NCBI RefSeq assembly: GCF_011801125.1
Contig: NZ_CP046171.1
Location: 5,704,001 to 5,768,000, forward strand
Direction: 5' to 3'
Length of the DNA stretch: 64,000 nucleotides
Origin: Nocardia brasiliensis
GTDB taxonomy: Bacteria > Actinomycetota > Actinomycetes > Mycobacteriales > Mycobacteriaceae
Of the stretch, positions 1 to 10,364 are shown piece after piece. A model generated the notes under the pieces. It saw only the letters and a program-made list of their open reading frames with translations, was not told the origin of the DNA and did no database searches. The position numbers were made by a program, and so were the translations under genes. Each line of letters starts with the position of its first letter. Position 1 is the first letter of the stretch.

Positions 1-75
1 GCGGGTCGGCGGGATGCCACGCGCCTCCTCGACGATGGCGACCAGCTCGTCGAGTGCTTCGAATACGCGGTACAT
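1..75 (-). CDS. sepIVA: SepIVA-like septation factor, N-terminal fragment
   Basis: Only the first 25 codons lie in the window; the gene runs off the left edge. The peptide begins MYRVFEALDELVAIVEEARG, which I recognise as the conserved start of the mycobacterial DivIVA-domain protein SepIVA (Rv2927c / MSMEG_2416), a cytoplasmic coiled-coil protein needed for septation. In Mycobacterium smegmatis this gene lies close to coaD, as here. The start is the ATG at 73-75. The assignment rests on a short but distinctive N-terminus. Confidence 0.72.
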   Translation of the reverse strand, partial: MYRVFEALDELVAIVEEARGIPPTR

Positions 76-440
76 GCTGACTACCCCACTCTCCTACGAC
101 TCACGGCGAACTCTCCGCCGAGCCCCAGTGTGCCCCTCGTCACGGCTTGTGCCGAGTCACCCTCCGGTGTGTCGTGCCAGTGTCTCGTACGCCACACAAA
201 TCAAGTGGAGGGTTAGCCTCCACTTCGTGTTACATTCAGTGGGAAGATCGAAAAGGTCTTCGGCTTAGCGCGCAGTCCCCACCGGGACCTGCGGGATTGA
301 GGTAGCCAGAGAGAAAGGGCCACACCGGTCCGCCCGTTGTTGCCAGGTTTCGTGCCGAAACTTGCCAAGAGCCCGGCGGGAAGGAAGCGATCACCGTCGC
401 TGTTGTCCCCCTCGAAGGCTCTTGTTCGATCGGAAAGACC
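76..440. other. Divergent intergenic region, sepIVA / GtrA-like gene
   Basis: This 365-bp gap carries the upstream regions of the minus-strand sepIVA and the plus-strand GtrA-like gene. It is less G+C-rich around 180-260 than the flanks. I see no credible reading frame in it. The one clear structure is the hairpin at 203-225, listed separately. Confidence 0.5.
203..225. repeat. Perfect 9-bp inverted repeat, candidate operator or hairpin
   Basis: AAGTGGAGG (203-211) and CCTCCACTT (217-225) are exact reverse complements separated by GTTAG. There is no T-run on either side, so a terminator is unlikely. The position between divergent genes suits a regulator site, but no regulator is known. Confidence 0.4.
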
Positions 441-959
441 ATGACTGTTCTGGATCTGGAGCGACCGGCGGGAGTAAGCGCGACCAGCTTCTTCCTGCCG
501 TGGGTCGGCCCGTACCCGGTGCTACCCGCAGCACCCGTCGCGGCGCGGTTCGAGCAGCTGATGACCTACCTGCGCGGTGACCGCGGCTTCGCCCAGCTGA
601 TCCGTTTCGCCCTGGTCGGCGGCTCCAGCAACGTCGCCTATGTACTGCTGTTCTTCGCGATGCACGGCATCGGTCCGCTGATCGCCAACGTGGTCGGCTC
701 GATCGTGAGCACCATCATCGCCAACGAGCTGCACCGCCAGCTCACCTTTCACGCCAGCGGCCGCGTCGGCTGGTTCACCGCCCAGTGGGAGGGCGGCGGC
801 CTGGCCCTGGTCGGCCTCGCCATCACCACCGCGAGCCTGGCCGCCCTCGACATCTGGGCCCCCACCATCGGCGGCCCCGCCGAGGCCACCGCCATCCTCG
901 CCATCACCGCCGCCGTAGGCGGCATGCGCTTCCTGGCCCTGCGCGGCCTGGTCTTCTAA
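441..959 (+). CDS. GtrA-like integral membrane protein
   Basis: This 172-residue protein has the GtrA family pattern. A soluble N-terminus of about 50 residues is followed by four hydrophobic segments (about 57-75, 80-100, 117-137, 146-170). The start of the first helix (FAQLIRFALVGGSSNVAYVL, about 51-70) matches the family signature. GtrA-type proteins help move lipid-linked sugars across the membrane for cell-surface polysaccharide; the substrate here is unknown. The ATG at 441 has GGAAAG just upstream. The gene stands alone, convergent with coaD across a shared hairpin terminator. Confidence 0.8.
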   Translation: MTVLDLERPAGVSATSFFLPWVGPYPVLPAAPVAARFEQLMTYLRGDRGFAQLIRFALVGGSSNVAYVLLFFAMHGIGPLIANVVGSIVSTIIANELHRQLTFHASGRVGWFTAQWEGGGLALVGLAITTASLAALDIWAPTIGGPAEATAILAITAAVGGMRFLALRGLVF

Positions 960-976
960 CCCATCACCGCAGCCCG

Positions 977-1015
977 AATCAGCCCCGAGCCCCAGCCCGG
1001 GGCTGATTCCTTTTC
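977..1015. terminator. Bidirectional intrinsic terminator between GtrA-like gene and coaD
   Basis: AATCAGCCCCG (977-987) pairs exactly with CGGGGCTGATT (998-1008), and CCTTTTC follows on the plus strand. It lies between two convergent genes and can serve both. Confidence 0.75.
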
Positions 1016-1033
1016 AGCACTGAAGGGTTCGGG

Positions 1034-1519
1034 TCAGTTCTTGCGTTCGGCTAGGCGGGTGAGGAGGCGTTTGTGGACTGAGGGGGGGAGCATGTCTACT
1101 ACGTCGCCGCCGAAGGCGGCGACCTCTTTGACCAGGGAGCTGGACAGGAAGCCGAAGGTGGGGTTGGTGGCGATGAAGAAGGTCTCTACACCGGAGAGCT
1201 TCTTGTTCATCTGCGCCATCTGCAGCTCGTAACCGAAGTCGGTGGCGTCACGCAGGCCCTTCACGATGGCGGTGACGTTCTGCTGCTTCGCGAAATCGAC
1301 GAGCAGCCCGTACCAGGACTCCACCCGGACGTTGGGCAGGTGCGCGGTCGACTCGCGCAGCATCTCCATGCGCTCCTCGACGCTGAACATGCCCTGCTTG
1401 TTCTTGTTGATCATGACGGTGACAACGACCTCGTCGAACTGGGCCGCGGCCCGGGTGAAGACGTCGATGTGTCCGTTGGTCACGGGGTCGAAGGACCCGG
1501 GGCATAATGCTCCAGCCAT
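1034..1519 (-). CDS. coaD: Phosphopantetheine adenylyltransferase (CoaD)
   Basis: CoaD transfers AMP from ATP to 4'-phosphopantetheine, the penultimate step of coenzyme A synthesis in the cytoplasm. The 161-residue length is normal. The nucleotidyltransferase signature [10 protein letters not shown] sits at residues 8-17, with TxGH-type His17, and the substrate-binding segment [18 protein letters not shown] lies near the C-terminus. The start is the ATG at 1519. The preceding minus-strand genes are rsmD and pyc, the same order as Rv2965c-Rv2967c in M. tuberculosis. Confidence 0.97.
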   Translation of the reverse strand: MAGALCPGSFDPVTNGHIDVFTRAAAQFDEVVVTVMINKNKQGMFSVEERMEMLRESTAHLPNVRVESWYGLLVDFAKQQNVTAIVKGLRDATDFGYELQMAQMNKKLSGVETFFIATNPTFGFLSSSLVKEVAAFGGDVVDMLPPSVHKRLLTRLAERKN

Positions 1520-1582
1520 GGTCAGACGCTATCGTGTCGCCCTGCCCCACACCACAACCGGGTGCGCGGGGCCACACCGGCC

Positions 1583-2134
1583 CTATTCGAACGTCGCCAG
1601 CTCGATCCGCGTTTCCCCGTATTTGCGCGGCTTCAACGCGGAAAAGCCTGCGGGCCAGTCGATCTCCGGCGATCGGATGGATCGCTCCACCACCACCAGG
1701 GCGCCAGGACGCAGCCACCCGTCGGTCAGCGCGCGCAGGTCCGCGAGCACCGCGTCGGTCTCGACCGCGTACGGCGGATCGGAGAGCACCAGGTCGAATT
1801 CGCCCGCACCGCCCGCGGCCAGCACCGACGCCACGGTGCCGGGGCGCAGCTGCGCACCGGGCAGCCCGAGCTCGGCGATGTTGGCGCGCACGACGGCCGC
1901 GGCCTTGCGATCGGATTCGACCAGCAGCGCGTGCGCGGCACCACGCGAAAGTGCCTCCAACCCGAGCGCGCCCGACCCCGCGTAGAGGTCGAGCACCCGG
2001 GCGCCGTCGAAATCGATCCTGGCGTCGAGCGCGCTGAACAACGCCTCACGCACCCGGTCGGAGGTCGGCCGGGTGCCGGCGGGCGGCACCCGCAGGCGCC
2101 GTCCACCCGCCGTGCCCGCGACGATCCGGGTCAT
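1583..2134 (-). CDS. rsmD: 16S rRNA (guanine966-N2)-methyltransferase RsmD
   Basis: RsmD methylates N2 of G966 in 16S rRNA with S-adenosylmethionine. The 183-residue protein shows the family N-terminus ([12 protein letters not shown]), the SAM motif [16 protein letters not shown] at about 48-63 and the catalytic motif DPPY at 119-122. Its ATG overlaps the pyc stop in an ATGA arrangement, so translation is probably coupled. coaD follows after a 63-bp gap. Confidence 0.93.
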   Translation of the reverse strand: MTRIVAGTAGGRRLRVPPAGTRPTSDRVREALFSALDARIDFDGARVLDLYAGSGALGLEALSRGAAHALLVESDRKAAAVVRANIAELGLPGAQLRPGTVASVLAAGGAGEFDLVLSDPPYAVETDAVLADLRALTDGWLRPGALVVVERSIRSPEIDWPAGFSALKPRKYGETRIELATFE

Positions 2135-5100
2135 TCAGACTGATCGTTTCGCACGGACCGCAGCTGATCACCCGCGCCGGACTCGCCCATGGTCAGCTCT
2201 ATCAGCAGATCACCGCCCTCGACCTGCTGCACCTGTCCGATCGCGACCCGGCCGACGGTCCCCGCGCGCGGCGCGGTGATCGCGGCCTCCATCTTCATCG
2301 CCTCGATGGTGCCGATGGTGTCACCTGCCGCGACCGCGTCGCCCTCGGACACAGCCAAGGTCACGACACCGGCGAACGGCGCGGCGATGTGGCCCGCGTT
2401 GCCCTTGTCCGCCTTCTCCGCGGCCGGGACGTCGCTGGCGATGGACCGGTCCCGGACCGCGACCGGACGCAGCTGCCCGTTGAGGATGCACATGACCGTG
2501 CGCATGCCGCGCTCGTCGGGCTCGGCGATGGCCTCGAGGCCGATCAGCAGCGTGACACCCTTCTCCAGCTGCACGCGATGTTCCTCGCCGTGGCGCAACC
2601 CGTAGAAGAACTGGTTCGCCGAGAGCCCCATGGTGTCGCCGTATTTCTCGCGGTGCGCGAGGAACTCGGACGTTGGCCCGGGGAACAGCAGCCGGTTCAG
2701 CGTGGTGCGGCGCTGTTCGGAGCTGCCCGCAAGCCCCGCCTCGTCGGCCGGGGTGAGCGGGGTCTCCGGCTTGGCCGGGCCGCGGCCCGCCAGCGCGCGG
2801 CTGCGGAACGGTTCGGGCCAGCCGCCCGCCGGGGTGCCGAGTTCGCCACGCAGGAAACCGATCACCGAGTCGGGGATGTCGAAGCGGCCCGGGTCGGCGG
2901 CGAAGTCCTCGATGTCGACACCGGTGCCGACCAGGGCAAGCGCGAGGTCGCCGACCACCTTCGAGGACGGGGTCACCTTCACCAATCGGCCGAGCAACCG
3001 GTCGGCCGCCGCGTATTTGGCTTCCACCTCTTCGAACCGATCGCCGAGACCGAGCGCGATGGCCTGCTGGCGCAGGTTCGACAGCTGACCGCCGGGGATC
3101 TCATGGGTGTACACCCGCCCGGTCGGGGCGGGCAGCCCGGACTCGAAGGGCGCGTACACCTTTCGCAGCGCCTCCCAGTACGGCTCGAGATCGCACACGT
3201 TCTGCAGGTTCAGCCCGGTGTCGTGCTCGCTGTGCGCCGCGGCCGCGACGATCGCGGAAAGCGCGGGCTGGCTGGTGGTTCCGGCCATCGCGGCGCTGGC
3301 GCCGTCGACCGCGTCGGCGCCGGCCTGCCAGGCGGCGAGGTAGGTGGCCAGCTGACCGCCCGGGGTGTCGTGGGTGTGCACGTGCACCGGCAGATCGAAG
3401 TTGCTGCGCAGCGCCTTGACCAAAGTCGCTGCGGCAGGGGCACGTAACAGTCCGGCCATGTCCTTGATCGCGAGCACGTGCGCGCCCGCGTCCACGATCT
3501 GCTCGGCCAGCTTCAGGTAATAGTCCAGGGTGTACAGGGTTTCGTCCGGGTTGGACAGATCACCGGTGTAGCTCATCGCGACTTCGGCGATGGCCGTACC
3601 GGTTTCGCGCACCGCGTCGATCGCCGGACGCATCTGGTCGACGTTGTTGAGCGCGTCGAAGATGCGGAAGATATCGATGCCGGTGGCGGTCGCCTCGGAG
3701 ACGAACGCGCGGGTCACCTGTTCCGGGTAGGGCGTGTAGCCGACGGTGTTGCGGCCGCGCAGCAGCATCTGCAGGCAGATGTTGGGCACCGCCTCGCGCA
3801 GCAGGGCCAGCCGCTCCCACGGGTCTTCGTACAGGAACCGCAGCGCCACATCGTAAGTCGCACCGCCCCACGCCTCGATGGACAGCAGTTCGGGGGTCAG
3901 CCGCGCGACGTGCCCCGCGACACCGAGCAGACCGTTGGTGCGCACCCGAGTGGCCAGCAGGGACTGGTGCGCGTCGCGGAAGGTGGTGTCGGTGACGCCG
4001 ACCGCCTTCTGCGCGCGCAGATCCCGCGCGAAACCTTCGGGGCCCAAACGCAACAGCCGCTGACGCGAGCCGTCCGGCGGGGGCACGGTCAGGTCGATCG
4101 GGGGCAGCTTGTCGTGCGGGTAGACCGTGGTCGGCCGTTCACCGTGCGGCTTGTTCACGGTGATGTCGGCCAGATAATTGAGGATCTTGGTGCCGCGGTC
4201 GGCCGAACCGCGCAGGGTCAGCAGCTGCGGGCGCTCGTCGATGAACGAGGTGGTGACCCGGCCGGTCTTGAAGTCCGGATCGTCGAGCACCGCCTGCAGG
4301 AACGGAATGTTGGTGGTGACACCGCGAATTCGGAACTCGGCCAGTGCCCGCCCGGCCCGCGCCACCGCGGCGGGGAAGTCGCGGCCGCGGCAGGTGAGCT
4401 TCACCAGCATGGAGTCGAAGTAGGCCCCGATCTCCGCGCCGAGGTTGGCGCCGCCGTCGAGCCGGATGCCCGCACCGCCCGGCGTGCGGTAGGCGGTGAT
4501 CCGCCCGGTGTCCGGGCGGAATCCGTTGGCCGGGTCCTCGGTGGTGATCCGGCACTGCAGCGCGGCGCCGCGAATGGTGATCTTGTCCTGGCTGAGGCCG
4601 AGCTGCTCGAGGGTCTCCCCCGCCGCGATGCGCAGCTGCGACTGCACCAGGTCGACATCGGTGATCTCCTCGGTCACCGTGTGCTCGACCTGGATGCGCG
4701 GGTTCATCTCGATGAAGACGTGGTTGCCCCGCTCGTCGAGCAGGAACTCCACGGTGCCCGCGCAGCTGTAGCCGATCTGCTTGGCGAAGGCCACCGCGTC
4801 GGCGCAAATGCGGTCGCGCAGCGCGAGATCCAGGTTCGGCGCGGGCGCGAGCTCGATCACCTTCTGATGCCTGCGCTGCACCGAGCAGTCCCGCTCGAAC
4901 AGGTGCATCACGTTGCCGTGCTGGTCGGCCAGGATCTGCACCTCGATGTGACGCGGGTTCACCACGGCCTGCTCGAGGAACACCGTCGGATCGCCGAAGG
5001 CCGACTCGGCCTCGCGCGAGGCCGCCTCGATCGACTCGCGCAGCTGTGCCGGCTCGGCGACCCGGCGCATGCCGCGACCACCGCCGCCGGCGACCGCCTT

Positions 5101-5571
5101 GACGAAGATCGGGTATTCCAGCTCCTGCGCGGCCGCGAGCAGCTCGTCCACGTCCGCGGTCGGCACGCTCGAGCGCAGCACCGGCAGTCCCGCGGCCTTG
5201 GCGGCGGCGATGGCGCGCGCCTTGTTGCCCGCGAGCTCGAGCACCTCGGCGGACGGGCCGATGAAGGTGATGCCCTCGCGGGCGCAGGCCGCGGCGAGGT
5301 CCGGGTTCTCAGACAGGAAGCCGTAACCGGGGTACACCGCGTCGGCGCCCGCCGACTTCGCCGCGTCGATGATCGCGTCGATCGACAGATAGGCCCGGAC
5401 CGGATGGCCTTGCTCACCGATCTGATAGGACTCGGCCGCCTTCAACCGATGGACCGAGTTGCGGTCCTCGTACGGGAAGACGGCGACCGTCCCCACGCCG
5501 AGTTCGTAGGCCGCGCGGAAGGCCCTGATGGCGATCTCGCCGCGGTTGGCGACCAAGACTTTCGTGAACAT
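2131..5571 (-). CDS. pyc: Pyruvate carboxylase
   Basis: Pyruvate carboxylase makes oxaloacetate from pyruvate, bicarbonate and ATP (anaplerosis). The 1146-residue protein contains the whole enzyme. The biotin carboxylase/ATP-grasp part fills about residues 1-450 ([17 protein letters not shown] at the start, [16 protein letters not shown] inside). The carboxyltransferase barrel follows ([17 protein letters not shown] near 540). The biotinyl domain at the C-terminus has EAMKMEAAI, with the biotinylated lysine at about 1093. I chose the ATG at 5571 because homologues begin with the [16 protein letters not shown] sequence; a longer frame upstream adds nine unrelated residues. It is the first gene of pyc-rsmD-coaD. 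Confidence 0.97.
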   Translation of the reverse strand: MFTKVLVANRGEIAIRAFRAAYELGVGTVAVFPYEDRNSVHRLKAAESYQIGEQGHPVRAYLSIDAIIDAAKSAGADAVYPGYGFLSENPDLAAACAREGITFIGPSAEVLELAGNKARAIAAAKAAGLPVLRSSVPTADVDELLAAAQELEYPIFVKAVAGGGGRGMRRVAEPAQLRESIEAASREAESAFGDPTVFLEQAVVNPRHIEVQILADQHGNVMHLFERDCSVQRRHQKVIELAPAPNLDLALRDRICADAVAFAKQIGYSCAGTVEFLLDERGNHVFIEMNPRIQVEHTVTEEITDVDLVQSQLRIAAGETLEQLGLSQDKITIRGAALQCRITTEDPANGFRPDTGRITAYRTPGGAGIRLDGGANLGAEIGAYFDSMLVKLTCRGRDFPAAVARAGRALAEFRIRGVTTNIPFLQAVLDDPDFKTGRVTTSFIDERPQLLTLRGSADRGTKILNYLADITVNKPHGERPTTVYPHDKLPPIDLTVPPPDGSRQRLLRLGPEGFARDLRAQKAVGVTDTTFRDAHQSLLATRVRTNGLLGVAGHVARLTPELLSIEAWGGATYDVALRFLYEDPWERLALLREAVPNICLQMLLRGRNTVGYTPYPEQVTRAFVSEATATGIDIFRIFDALNNVDQMRPAIDAVRETGTAIAEVAMSYTGDLSNPDETLYTLDYYLKLAEQIVDAGAHVLAIKDMAGLLRAPAAATLVKALRSNFDLPVHVHTHDTPGGQLATYLAAWQAGADAVDGASAAMAGTTSQPALSAIVAAAAHSEHDTGLNLQNVCDLEPYWEALRKVYAPFESGLPAPTGRVYTHEIPGGQLSNLRQQAIALGLGDRFEEVEAKYAAADRLLGRLVKVTPSSKVVGDLALALVGTGVDIEDFAADPGRFDIPDSVIGFLRGELGTPAGGWPEPFRSRALAGRGPAKPETPLTPADEAGLAGSSEQRRTTLNRLLFPGPTSEFLAHREKYGDTMGLSANQFFYGLRHGEEHRVQLEKGVTLLIGLEAIAEPDERGMRTVMCILNGQLRPVAVRDRSIASDVPAAEKADKGNAGHIAAPFAGVVTLAVSEGDAVAAGDTIGTIEAMKMEAAITAPRAGTVGRVAIGQVQQVEGGDLLIELTMGESGAGDQLRSVRNDQSE

Positions 5572-5711
5572 TGGCCTAAGGTACCCGGCTGCGCCCATCT
5601 CACCGACACTGATGCGGCCTTCGCAGGGATCTTCACAACGGCGGGTAGCAACGCTGCGAAGTTGCGTTCATCGGCCCGTCACAGGCGCGCCGCGCGGGCG
5701 ACGCCGGCCGG

Positions 5712-6587
5712 CTACGCCCAGCGCAGGGTCCGGTAGCGCAGCCCACCGCGGAACTGACCGACCGCGAGGCCGAACATCAGGCCGCGTTCCTCGGCGACCA
5801 GGCCCCTGGTGAACGGCACCCGCACGATCTGCGACAACACCGGTCGCAACCGGATCTCCGGCAGGCCGTTGTTCGGGTATTCGCCATGCACCCGCGCCAG
5901 CCCGATACCGCGGCTGCGGCCCTGCCGATATCCGGGCCGAAACCCCTTGCGATAACGGTAGGCAACCAGCGCCTCGGCGAGATAGCCGAGCCGATATCCC
6001 TCCCGATGGGCTCGCCAGCCGAATTCGAGGTCCTCGTTGGCGGCGTAGCTGCTGTCCTGGCCGCCCAGTTTCCGATAGACCGCGGCGCGGCACGCCATGC
6101 TGGTGCCGATGATCACCGGTGCGTAGACACCGGGCGGCTGGAACTCCTCCGGCGCCGGAATGCGCGCGAACTCCCGCGGATTGTCGGTATTGAGCGAATC
6201 GCCTTCCACCGCGGAACAAGTCAGGTCGTAACCGGTGTCCAGGAATTCGACCATGCGGCGCACCCAATTCGGATACACCCGGTCGTCGTGATCACAGAAC
6301 AGCAGGATCTCCCCGGTGGCGTGCGCGGCACCGACATTGCGGGCATGCGCGGCACCCGAGGAGCCGGACGCGTCCACATAGACCAGCCGCAGCCGATCCC
6401 GCAACGGATGGCGCTCGATATGGTCCGCGACCGGCACGGGTGAGCCGTTATCCGCGATCACCACCTCGAAATCGCCGGAAAAGTCCTGCCGCAATAGCGC
6501 ATCGAGCTGCACATCCAGCAGATCTCGGCTCGCGACGGTGCGAATATGGGTTGGTATGACGATCGAAATCGACCACTCGGTCACCAC
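5712..6587 (-). CDS. Family 2 glycosyltransferase
   Basis: This 291-residue protein is a GT-A fold glycosyltransferase. The N-terminal strand ISIVIPTHIR starts the nucleotide-sugar domain, VVIADNGSP follows at about 42-50, and the metal-binding acidic cluster DHDD lies at 99-102 (FCDHDDRVYPNW). The acceptor region has the ANEDLEFGWRAHREGY segment typical of family 2 (ED motif). No membrane helices are evident, so it probably acts on the cytoplasmic face. The start is one of two consecutive GTG codons at 6587/6584, with AGGAG upstream. Donor and acceptor sugars cannot be told. Confidence 0.82.
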   Translation of the reverse strand: MVTEWSISIVIPTHIRTVASRDLLDVQLDALLRQDFSGDFEVVIADNGSPVPVADHIERHPLRDRLRLVYVDASGSSGAAHARNVGAAHATGEILLFCDHDDRVYPNWVRRMVEFLDTGYDLTCSAVEGDSLNTDNPREFARIPAPEEFQPPGVYAPVIIGTSMACRAAVYRKLGGQDSSYAANEDLEFGWRAHREGYRLGYLAEALVAYRYRKGFRPGYRQGRSRGIGLARVHGEYPNNGLPEIRLRPVLSQIVRVPFTRGLVAEERGLMFGLAVGQFRGGLRYRTLRWA

Positions 6588-6833
6588 AGTTCTCCTGCAA
6601 TAGCTGCTACGCGGAGCCCCCTGCGTCGCACAACCTTAGGCAGGTCGCCTGAAGTGGGGAACACCCGAGTTCCGTGGGCCTTCTCACCTGATCAAAACGA
6701 TCAAAAATTGATCGCGACATAATGCGCGACGCACCCGCCCACCCCACCGCGGGCACGCCGCCTATGCTGGAGCACGCAGCTGGTTCACCGATGCGCGCGA
6801 GATGGAGCCCCGACGTCGCGCACCGGAGTCGAG

Positions 6834-7014
6834 TACGGTCCCCCGGCAACGGGCGGCCGGACGAGAGGGAACCCGGTGAGAATCCGGGACTGTCCCGCAG
6901 CGGTAAGCAGGAACGAACGCCGTCACACGCACTGGACCACACCGGCCCGGGAAGCGACGGTCAGTAGGTCGGCCGATACGGCCGGTGCCCGTGAGTCCGA
7001 AGACCTGCCAGCCG
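6834..7014 (+). ncRNA. Cobalamin (B12) riboswitch upstream of metE
   Basis: The leader has the conserved order of an AdoCbl aptamer: GAGAGGGAACCCGGTGAGAA and CGGGACTGTCCCGCAGCGG (about 6873-6914), AGGAACGAACGCCGTCA, CCCGGGAAGCGACGGTCAGT, and the B12 box GTGAGTCCGAAGACCTGCC at 6991-7009. Such elements shut off the cobalamin-independent methionine synthase when B12 is plentiful, and metE follows directly. The ends are estimated. A CATAAT box at 6718-6723 is a possible -10, but I see no convincing -35. Confidence 0.95.
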
Positions 7015-7015
7015 T

Positions 7016-7036
7016 GCCGGATACGCCGTATCCGGC
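7016..7036 (+). promoter_or_regulatory. Hairpin after the B12 box, candidate expression platform
   Basis: GCCGGATAC (7016-7024) and GTATCCGGC (7028-7036) form a perfect 9-bp stem with a 3-nt loop immediately after the aptamer. A second hairpin, CATCGCC / GGCGATG (7129-7147), ends 17 nt before the metE Shine-Dalgarno GGAG (7165-7168). There is no T-run, so control of translation is more likely than intrinsic termination. Confidence 0.45.
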
Positions 7037-7175
7037 GACCACCGCCTCGTGGATTTGGGCGTGCGGTTGCACCAGTGCTGAAGTGTCGGGCTCCCATCGC
7101 GGTTCGCCGACCCCTCGGCCGGTGGCCGCATCGCCCGTATGGCGATGGTCCACGACTCAGCACTGGAGAGACATC

Positions 7176-9443
7176 GTGACTGTTGTACATCAGACACCGT
7201 TCACCGCAACGGTTCTCGGGCTACCACGGGTGGGGCCGCGCCGTGAACTCAAGCGGGCCACCGAGTCCTACTGGGCGGGCAAGATCGACGCCGATCAGCT
7301 GCACGCCGTCGCGCGCGAGCTGCGCCACGCCCAACTCACCGAACTGCAAGCGGCGGGCCTGGATTCGATCCCGGTCGGCACCTTCTCGTACTACGACCAG
7401 GTGCTCGATACGGCCGTGCTGCTCGGCGCGCTGCCGCCGCGCGTCGCGGGCATCGCCGACCCGCTGGATCGGTATTTCGCGGCCGCGCGCGGCAACGAGA
7501 CGGTCGAGCCGCTGGAGATGACCAAATGGTTCGACACCAACTACCACTATCTGGTGCCGGAAATCGGCACGGACACCGTGTTCTCGCTGCATCCGGACAA
7601 GCTGCTGGACGAGGTGCGCGAGGCGCTCGACCTCGGTGTGCCTGCCCGGCCGGTGGTCATCGGCCCGATCACCTTCCTGAAGCTGGCCAAGGCGAGCGGC
7701 GGCGCGGCGCTCGACCGGCTCGCCGAGCTCGTGCCGCTCTACCGCGACCTGCTCGCGCGGCTCGCCGCGACGGGCGTCGGCTGGGTCCAGCTCGACGAGC
7801 CGATCCTGGTCACCGACCTCACCGCGGACGAAATCGCGCTGGTGCGTAGCACTTACACCGAGCTCACCGCGGCCGCCGAACGGCCGGCGATCCTGGTGGC
7901 GACCTATTTCGGGCATCCGGACGCGGCACTGTCCGCGCTCGCGAGCACCGAGGTCGAGGGCGTCGCGCTCGACTTCACCTCGGGCACCGATGTTTCCGAT
8001 GTCGCGGCGGTACCCGCCCTGGCGAGCAAGCTGCTGGTGGCCGGTGTGGTCGACGGGCGCAACGTGTGGCGCGCCGACCTCGACAAGTCGCTGGCCACCC
8101 TGGGCACCCTGCTCGGTTCGGCTGCGGCGGTGGCGGTTTCGACCTCGAGCTCGCTGCTGCACGTGCCCTACACCCTGGCCGTGGAGACCGACCTCGACGC
8201 GGCGCTGCGGTCCTGGCTGGCATTCGGCAGCGAGAAGGTCACCGAGGTGCGGCTGCTGGCCACCGGACTGGCCGAGGGGCCCGCGGCGATCAGCGCGGAA
8301 CTGGACGAGGTGCGCGCCGCGCTCGCGTCCCGGCACGCCGATCCGCGGCTGAACGACCGGCAGGTGCGGGCCCGTCTGGCCGCGCTCGGACCGGACGCGC
8401 TCACCCGTGCGCCCGCCGAGCAACGCCGTGTGCTGCAACAGGATCGGCTGCAGTTGCCGCCGCTGCCGACCACCACGATCGGCTCCTACCCGCAGACCTC
8501 GGCGATTCGGGTGGCGCGCGCTGAGCTGCGCAAGGGGGCGATCGATCAGGCCGAGTACGTCCGCCGGATGCGGGCCGAGGTCGCCGACGTCATCGCGTTG
8601 CAAGAGGAACTCGGCCTGGACGTGCTGGTGCACGGTGAGCCGGAACGCAACGACATGGTCCAGTACTTCGCCGAGCAGCTCGATGGTTTCGCGGCCACCG
8701 AACTGGGCTGGGTGCAGTCCTACGGCACCCGCTGCGTGCGGCCGCCGATCCTGTTCGGCGACGTCGCGCGGCGCACGCCGATGACCGTCGACTGGATCAG
8801 CTACGCGCAGTCGCTCACCGACAAGCCGGTCAAGGGCATGCTCACCGGTCCGGTGACCATCCTGGCCTGGTCGTTCGTCCGCGACGACCAGCCGCTCGGC
8901 GATTCGGCACGGCAGGTGGCGCTGGCGATTCGGGACGAGACGGTGGACCTGCAGAGCGCGGGCATCCGGATCATCCAGGTCGACGAGCCCGCGCTGCGCG
9001 AACTGCTGCCGCTGCGCGAGGCCGAGCAACAGGGCTATCTCGACTGGTCGGTGCGGTCGTTCCGGCTGGCCACCTCGGGAGTCTCCGACGCCACCCAGGT
9101 ACACACGCACCTGTGCTATTCGGAGTTCGGCGAGGTGATCGACGCGATCGCCGGGCTGGATGCCGACGTGACCTCGATCGAGGCGGCGCGTTCCCGGATG
9201 GAGGTGCTCGACGACCTCAACGCGGCAGGCTTCGATCTCGGCGTCGGTCCGGGCGTCTACGACATCCACTCGCCCCGGGTGCCCAGCGTCGAGGAGATCA
9301 CCACCTCATTGCGGGCGGCACTGAAAGCCGTTCCCGCCGAGCGGCTCTGGGTCAACCCGGACTGCGGCCTGAAGACCAGGGGCCAGGCCGAGGTGGCGGC
9401 GTCACTGCGCAATATGGTCACCGCCGCGGCCGCGGTGCGCTGA
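7176..9443 (+). CDS. metE: Cobalamin-independent methionine synthase (MetE)
   Basis: MetE transfers a methyl group from 5-methyltetrahydropteroyl-polyglutamate to homocysteine, giving methionine without B12. The 755-residue length is typical. The zinc site is complete: H645 and C647 ([10 protein letters not shown]), E669 (SIEAARSR) and C730 ([11 protein letters not shown]), each offset by four from E. coli MetE. I chose GTG 7176, preceded by GGAGAG. The open frame continues upstream only through the riboswitch. The B12 riboswitch implies that the genome also encodes a B12-dependent MetH. Confidence 0.96.
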   Translation: MTVVHQTPFTATVLGLPRVGPRRELKRATESYWAGKIDADQLHAVARELRHAQLTELQAAGLDSIPVGTFSYYDQVLDTAVLLGALPPRVAGIADPLDRYFAAARGNETVEPLEMTKWFDTNYHYLVPEIGTDTVFSLHPDKLLDEVREALDLGVPARPVVIGPITFLKLAKASGGAALDRLAELVPLYRDLLARLAATGVGWVQLDEPILVTDLTADEIALVRSTYTELTAAAERPAILVATYFGHPDAALSALASTEVEGVALDFTSGTDVSDVAAVPALASKLLVAGVVDGRNVWRADLDKSLATLGTLLGSAAAVAVSTSSSLLHVPYTLAVETDLDAALRSWLAFGSEKVTEVRLLATGLAEGPAAISAELDEVRAALASRHADPRLNDRQVRARLAALGPDALTRAPAEQRRVLQQDRLQLPPLPTTTIGSYPQTSAIRVARAELRKGAIDQAEYVRRMRAEVADVIALQEELGLDVLVHGEPERNDMVQYFAEQLDGFAATELGWVQSYGTRCVRPPILFGDVARRTPMTVDWISYAQSLTDKPVKGMLTGPVTILAWSFVRDDQPLGDSARQVALAIRDETVDLQSAGIRIIQVDEPALRELLPLREAEQQGYLDWSVRSFRLATSGVSDATQVHTHLCYSEFGEVIDAIAGLDADVTSIEAARSRMEVLDDLNAAGFDLGVGPGVYDIHSPRVPSVEEITTSLRAALKAVPAERLWVNPDCGLKTRGQAEVAASLRNMVTAAAAVR

Positions 9444-9460
9444 GCGACGGTACCGAGTAA

Positions 9461-9497
9461 CACAGCGCCTCCTCCTCTCCCAGGGGGAGGCGCTGTG
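9461..9497 (+). terminator. Hairpin terminator of metE
   Basis: CACAGCGCCTCC (9461-9472) pairs perfectly with GGAGGCGCTGTG (9486-9497) 17 nt after the metE stop. There is no T-tract, as is common for actinobacterial hairpin terminators. Confidence 0.7.
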
Positions 9498-9822
9498 CCT
9501 CGTAGGGGCGCGATGGACGGAATCGCCAATTCCCGTCCCTCGCAGCCCCATACACCTCACTCGGTATCCGGCTCCGGCCGCGCGCCGGGAGGGGTACCGA
9601 TCGCACAGCCGGTCATTCCACCGCGCCGGCGCATCCCGCCACCTGGCGCCCATCCCACGCCGCCAAGCCCTCCGACACCCCGGACACCGTTCCCACACGC
9701 CCCCTCCTCCGCTATCGCCGGACCCCGCCGACGCTCCCCCATCGACTCTTCATCTACTTACCTTCGACGCGCCCGCCGCCCCACCGGTTCCGTCGATTCC
9801 CGACCTTCCGGAGACCGCGACG
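9498..9822. other. Intergenic stretch, nothing recognised
   Basis: This 325-bp region is downstream of metE and of the convergent epoxide-hydrolase-like gene. It is C- and proline-codon-rich and stays open in one plus frame, but it lacks a ribosome binding site, resembles nothing I know and ends inside the next gene on the other strand. I do not call a gene. Confidence 0.5.
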
Positions 9823-10194
9823 TCAGGGACCGAAGGCCTGGTTGATGACACCCATGTCGAAGTAGTCGCGCCAAGCGGTGATGGCACCGTCGTTCACCTC
9901 GAAGACGCCGGTCACCGGCAGCGCGATGGCGCGGTCGGCGGTGCGCAGGGTGTCGGTGCGCTCGTTCATGACCAGGTTGCCCGCGCTGATCTGCTGGTGG
10001 ATCTCGAAGTCGATGCCGTGGAAGGTGGTCAGGAATCCAGCGATGAACTCGCGGATCGCGGTGCGCCCGTGCACCGGCTCGGTCGGAATGTTGTGGTACA
10101 CGGCGTCTTCGGCGAAGAAGGCCGCGATGCGGTCCGGATCGGGGTCCGACCAGCTGCGGCACATCGCGCGGACGAGTTCGTCAGGGCTCGGCAT
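9823..10194 (-). CDS. Limonene-1,2-epoxide hydrolase family protein
   Basis: This 123-residue protein belongs to the SnoaL-like/limonene epoxide hydrolase fold. It keeps the catalytic set of the Rhodococcus enzyme at a constant offset of about 20: Y33 and N35 (VYHNIP), R79 and D81 (NERTD), and D110 (AWRDYFD). The family hydrolyses small epoxides by a one-step Asp-Arg-Asp mechanism, so an active epoxide hydrolase (EphG-like) is likely. The natural substrate is unknown. The start is the ATG at 10194. Confidence 0.8.
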   Translation of the reverse strand: MPSPDELVRAMCRSWSDPDPDRIAAFFAEDAVYHNIPTEPVHGRTAIREFIAGFLTTFHGIDFEIHQQISAGNLVMNERTDTLRTADRAIALPVTGVFEVNDGAITAWRDYFDMGVINQAFGP

Positions 10195-10364
10195 CGGCTT
10201 TGCTCACTTTCGTTCGAGGACAGCACGCGGTGCGCGCTCACCGATTCAACCAAGCAAATGCTCGGTCCGGAACCCCGCGCTCACTGGCCGGACCACGGCT
10301 CCCGTTGTCCCACACCGGGATCTGCCGCCGCGAACCTGTCACCGACGCCGCCTAGGCTGACCGG

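Noticed and set aside
3478..5736. 752-codon plus-strand open frame opposite pyc
   Set aside because: It is antisense to a complete pyruvate carboxylase, its protein is Arg/Val/Gly-rich nonsense and it has no family motifs; high G+C leaves such frames open.
6876..7175. Upstream in-frame extension of metE by 100 codons
   Set aside because: The extension is the B12 riboswitch; homologues and the Shine-Dalgarno place the start at GTG 7176.
7221..9269. 682-codon minus-strand frame opposite metE
   Set aside because: Shadow of metE; arginine-rich with no recognisable domain.
9495..9845. 116-codon proline/arginine-rich plus frame after metE
   Set aside because: No ribosome binding site, starts inside the terminator hairpin and has no known relatives that I recognise.
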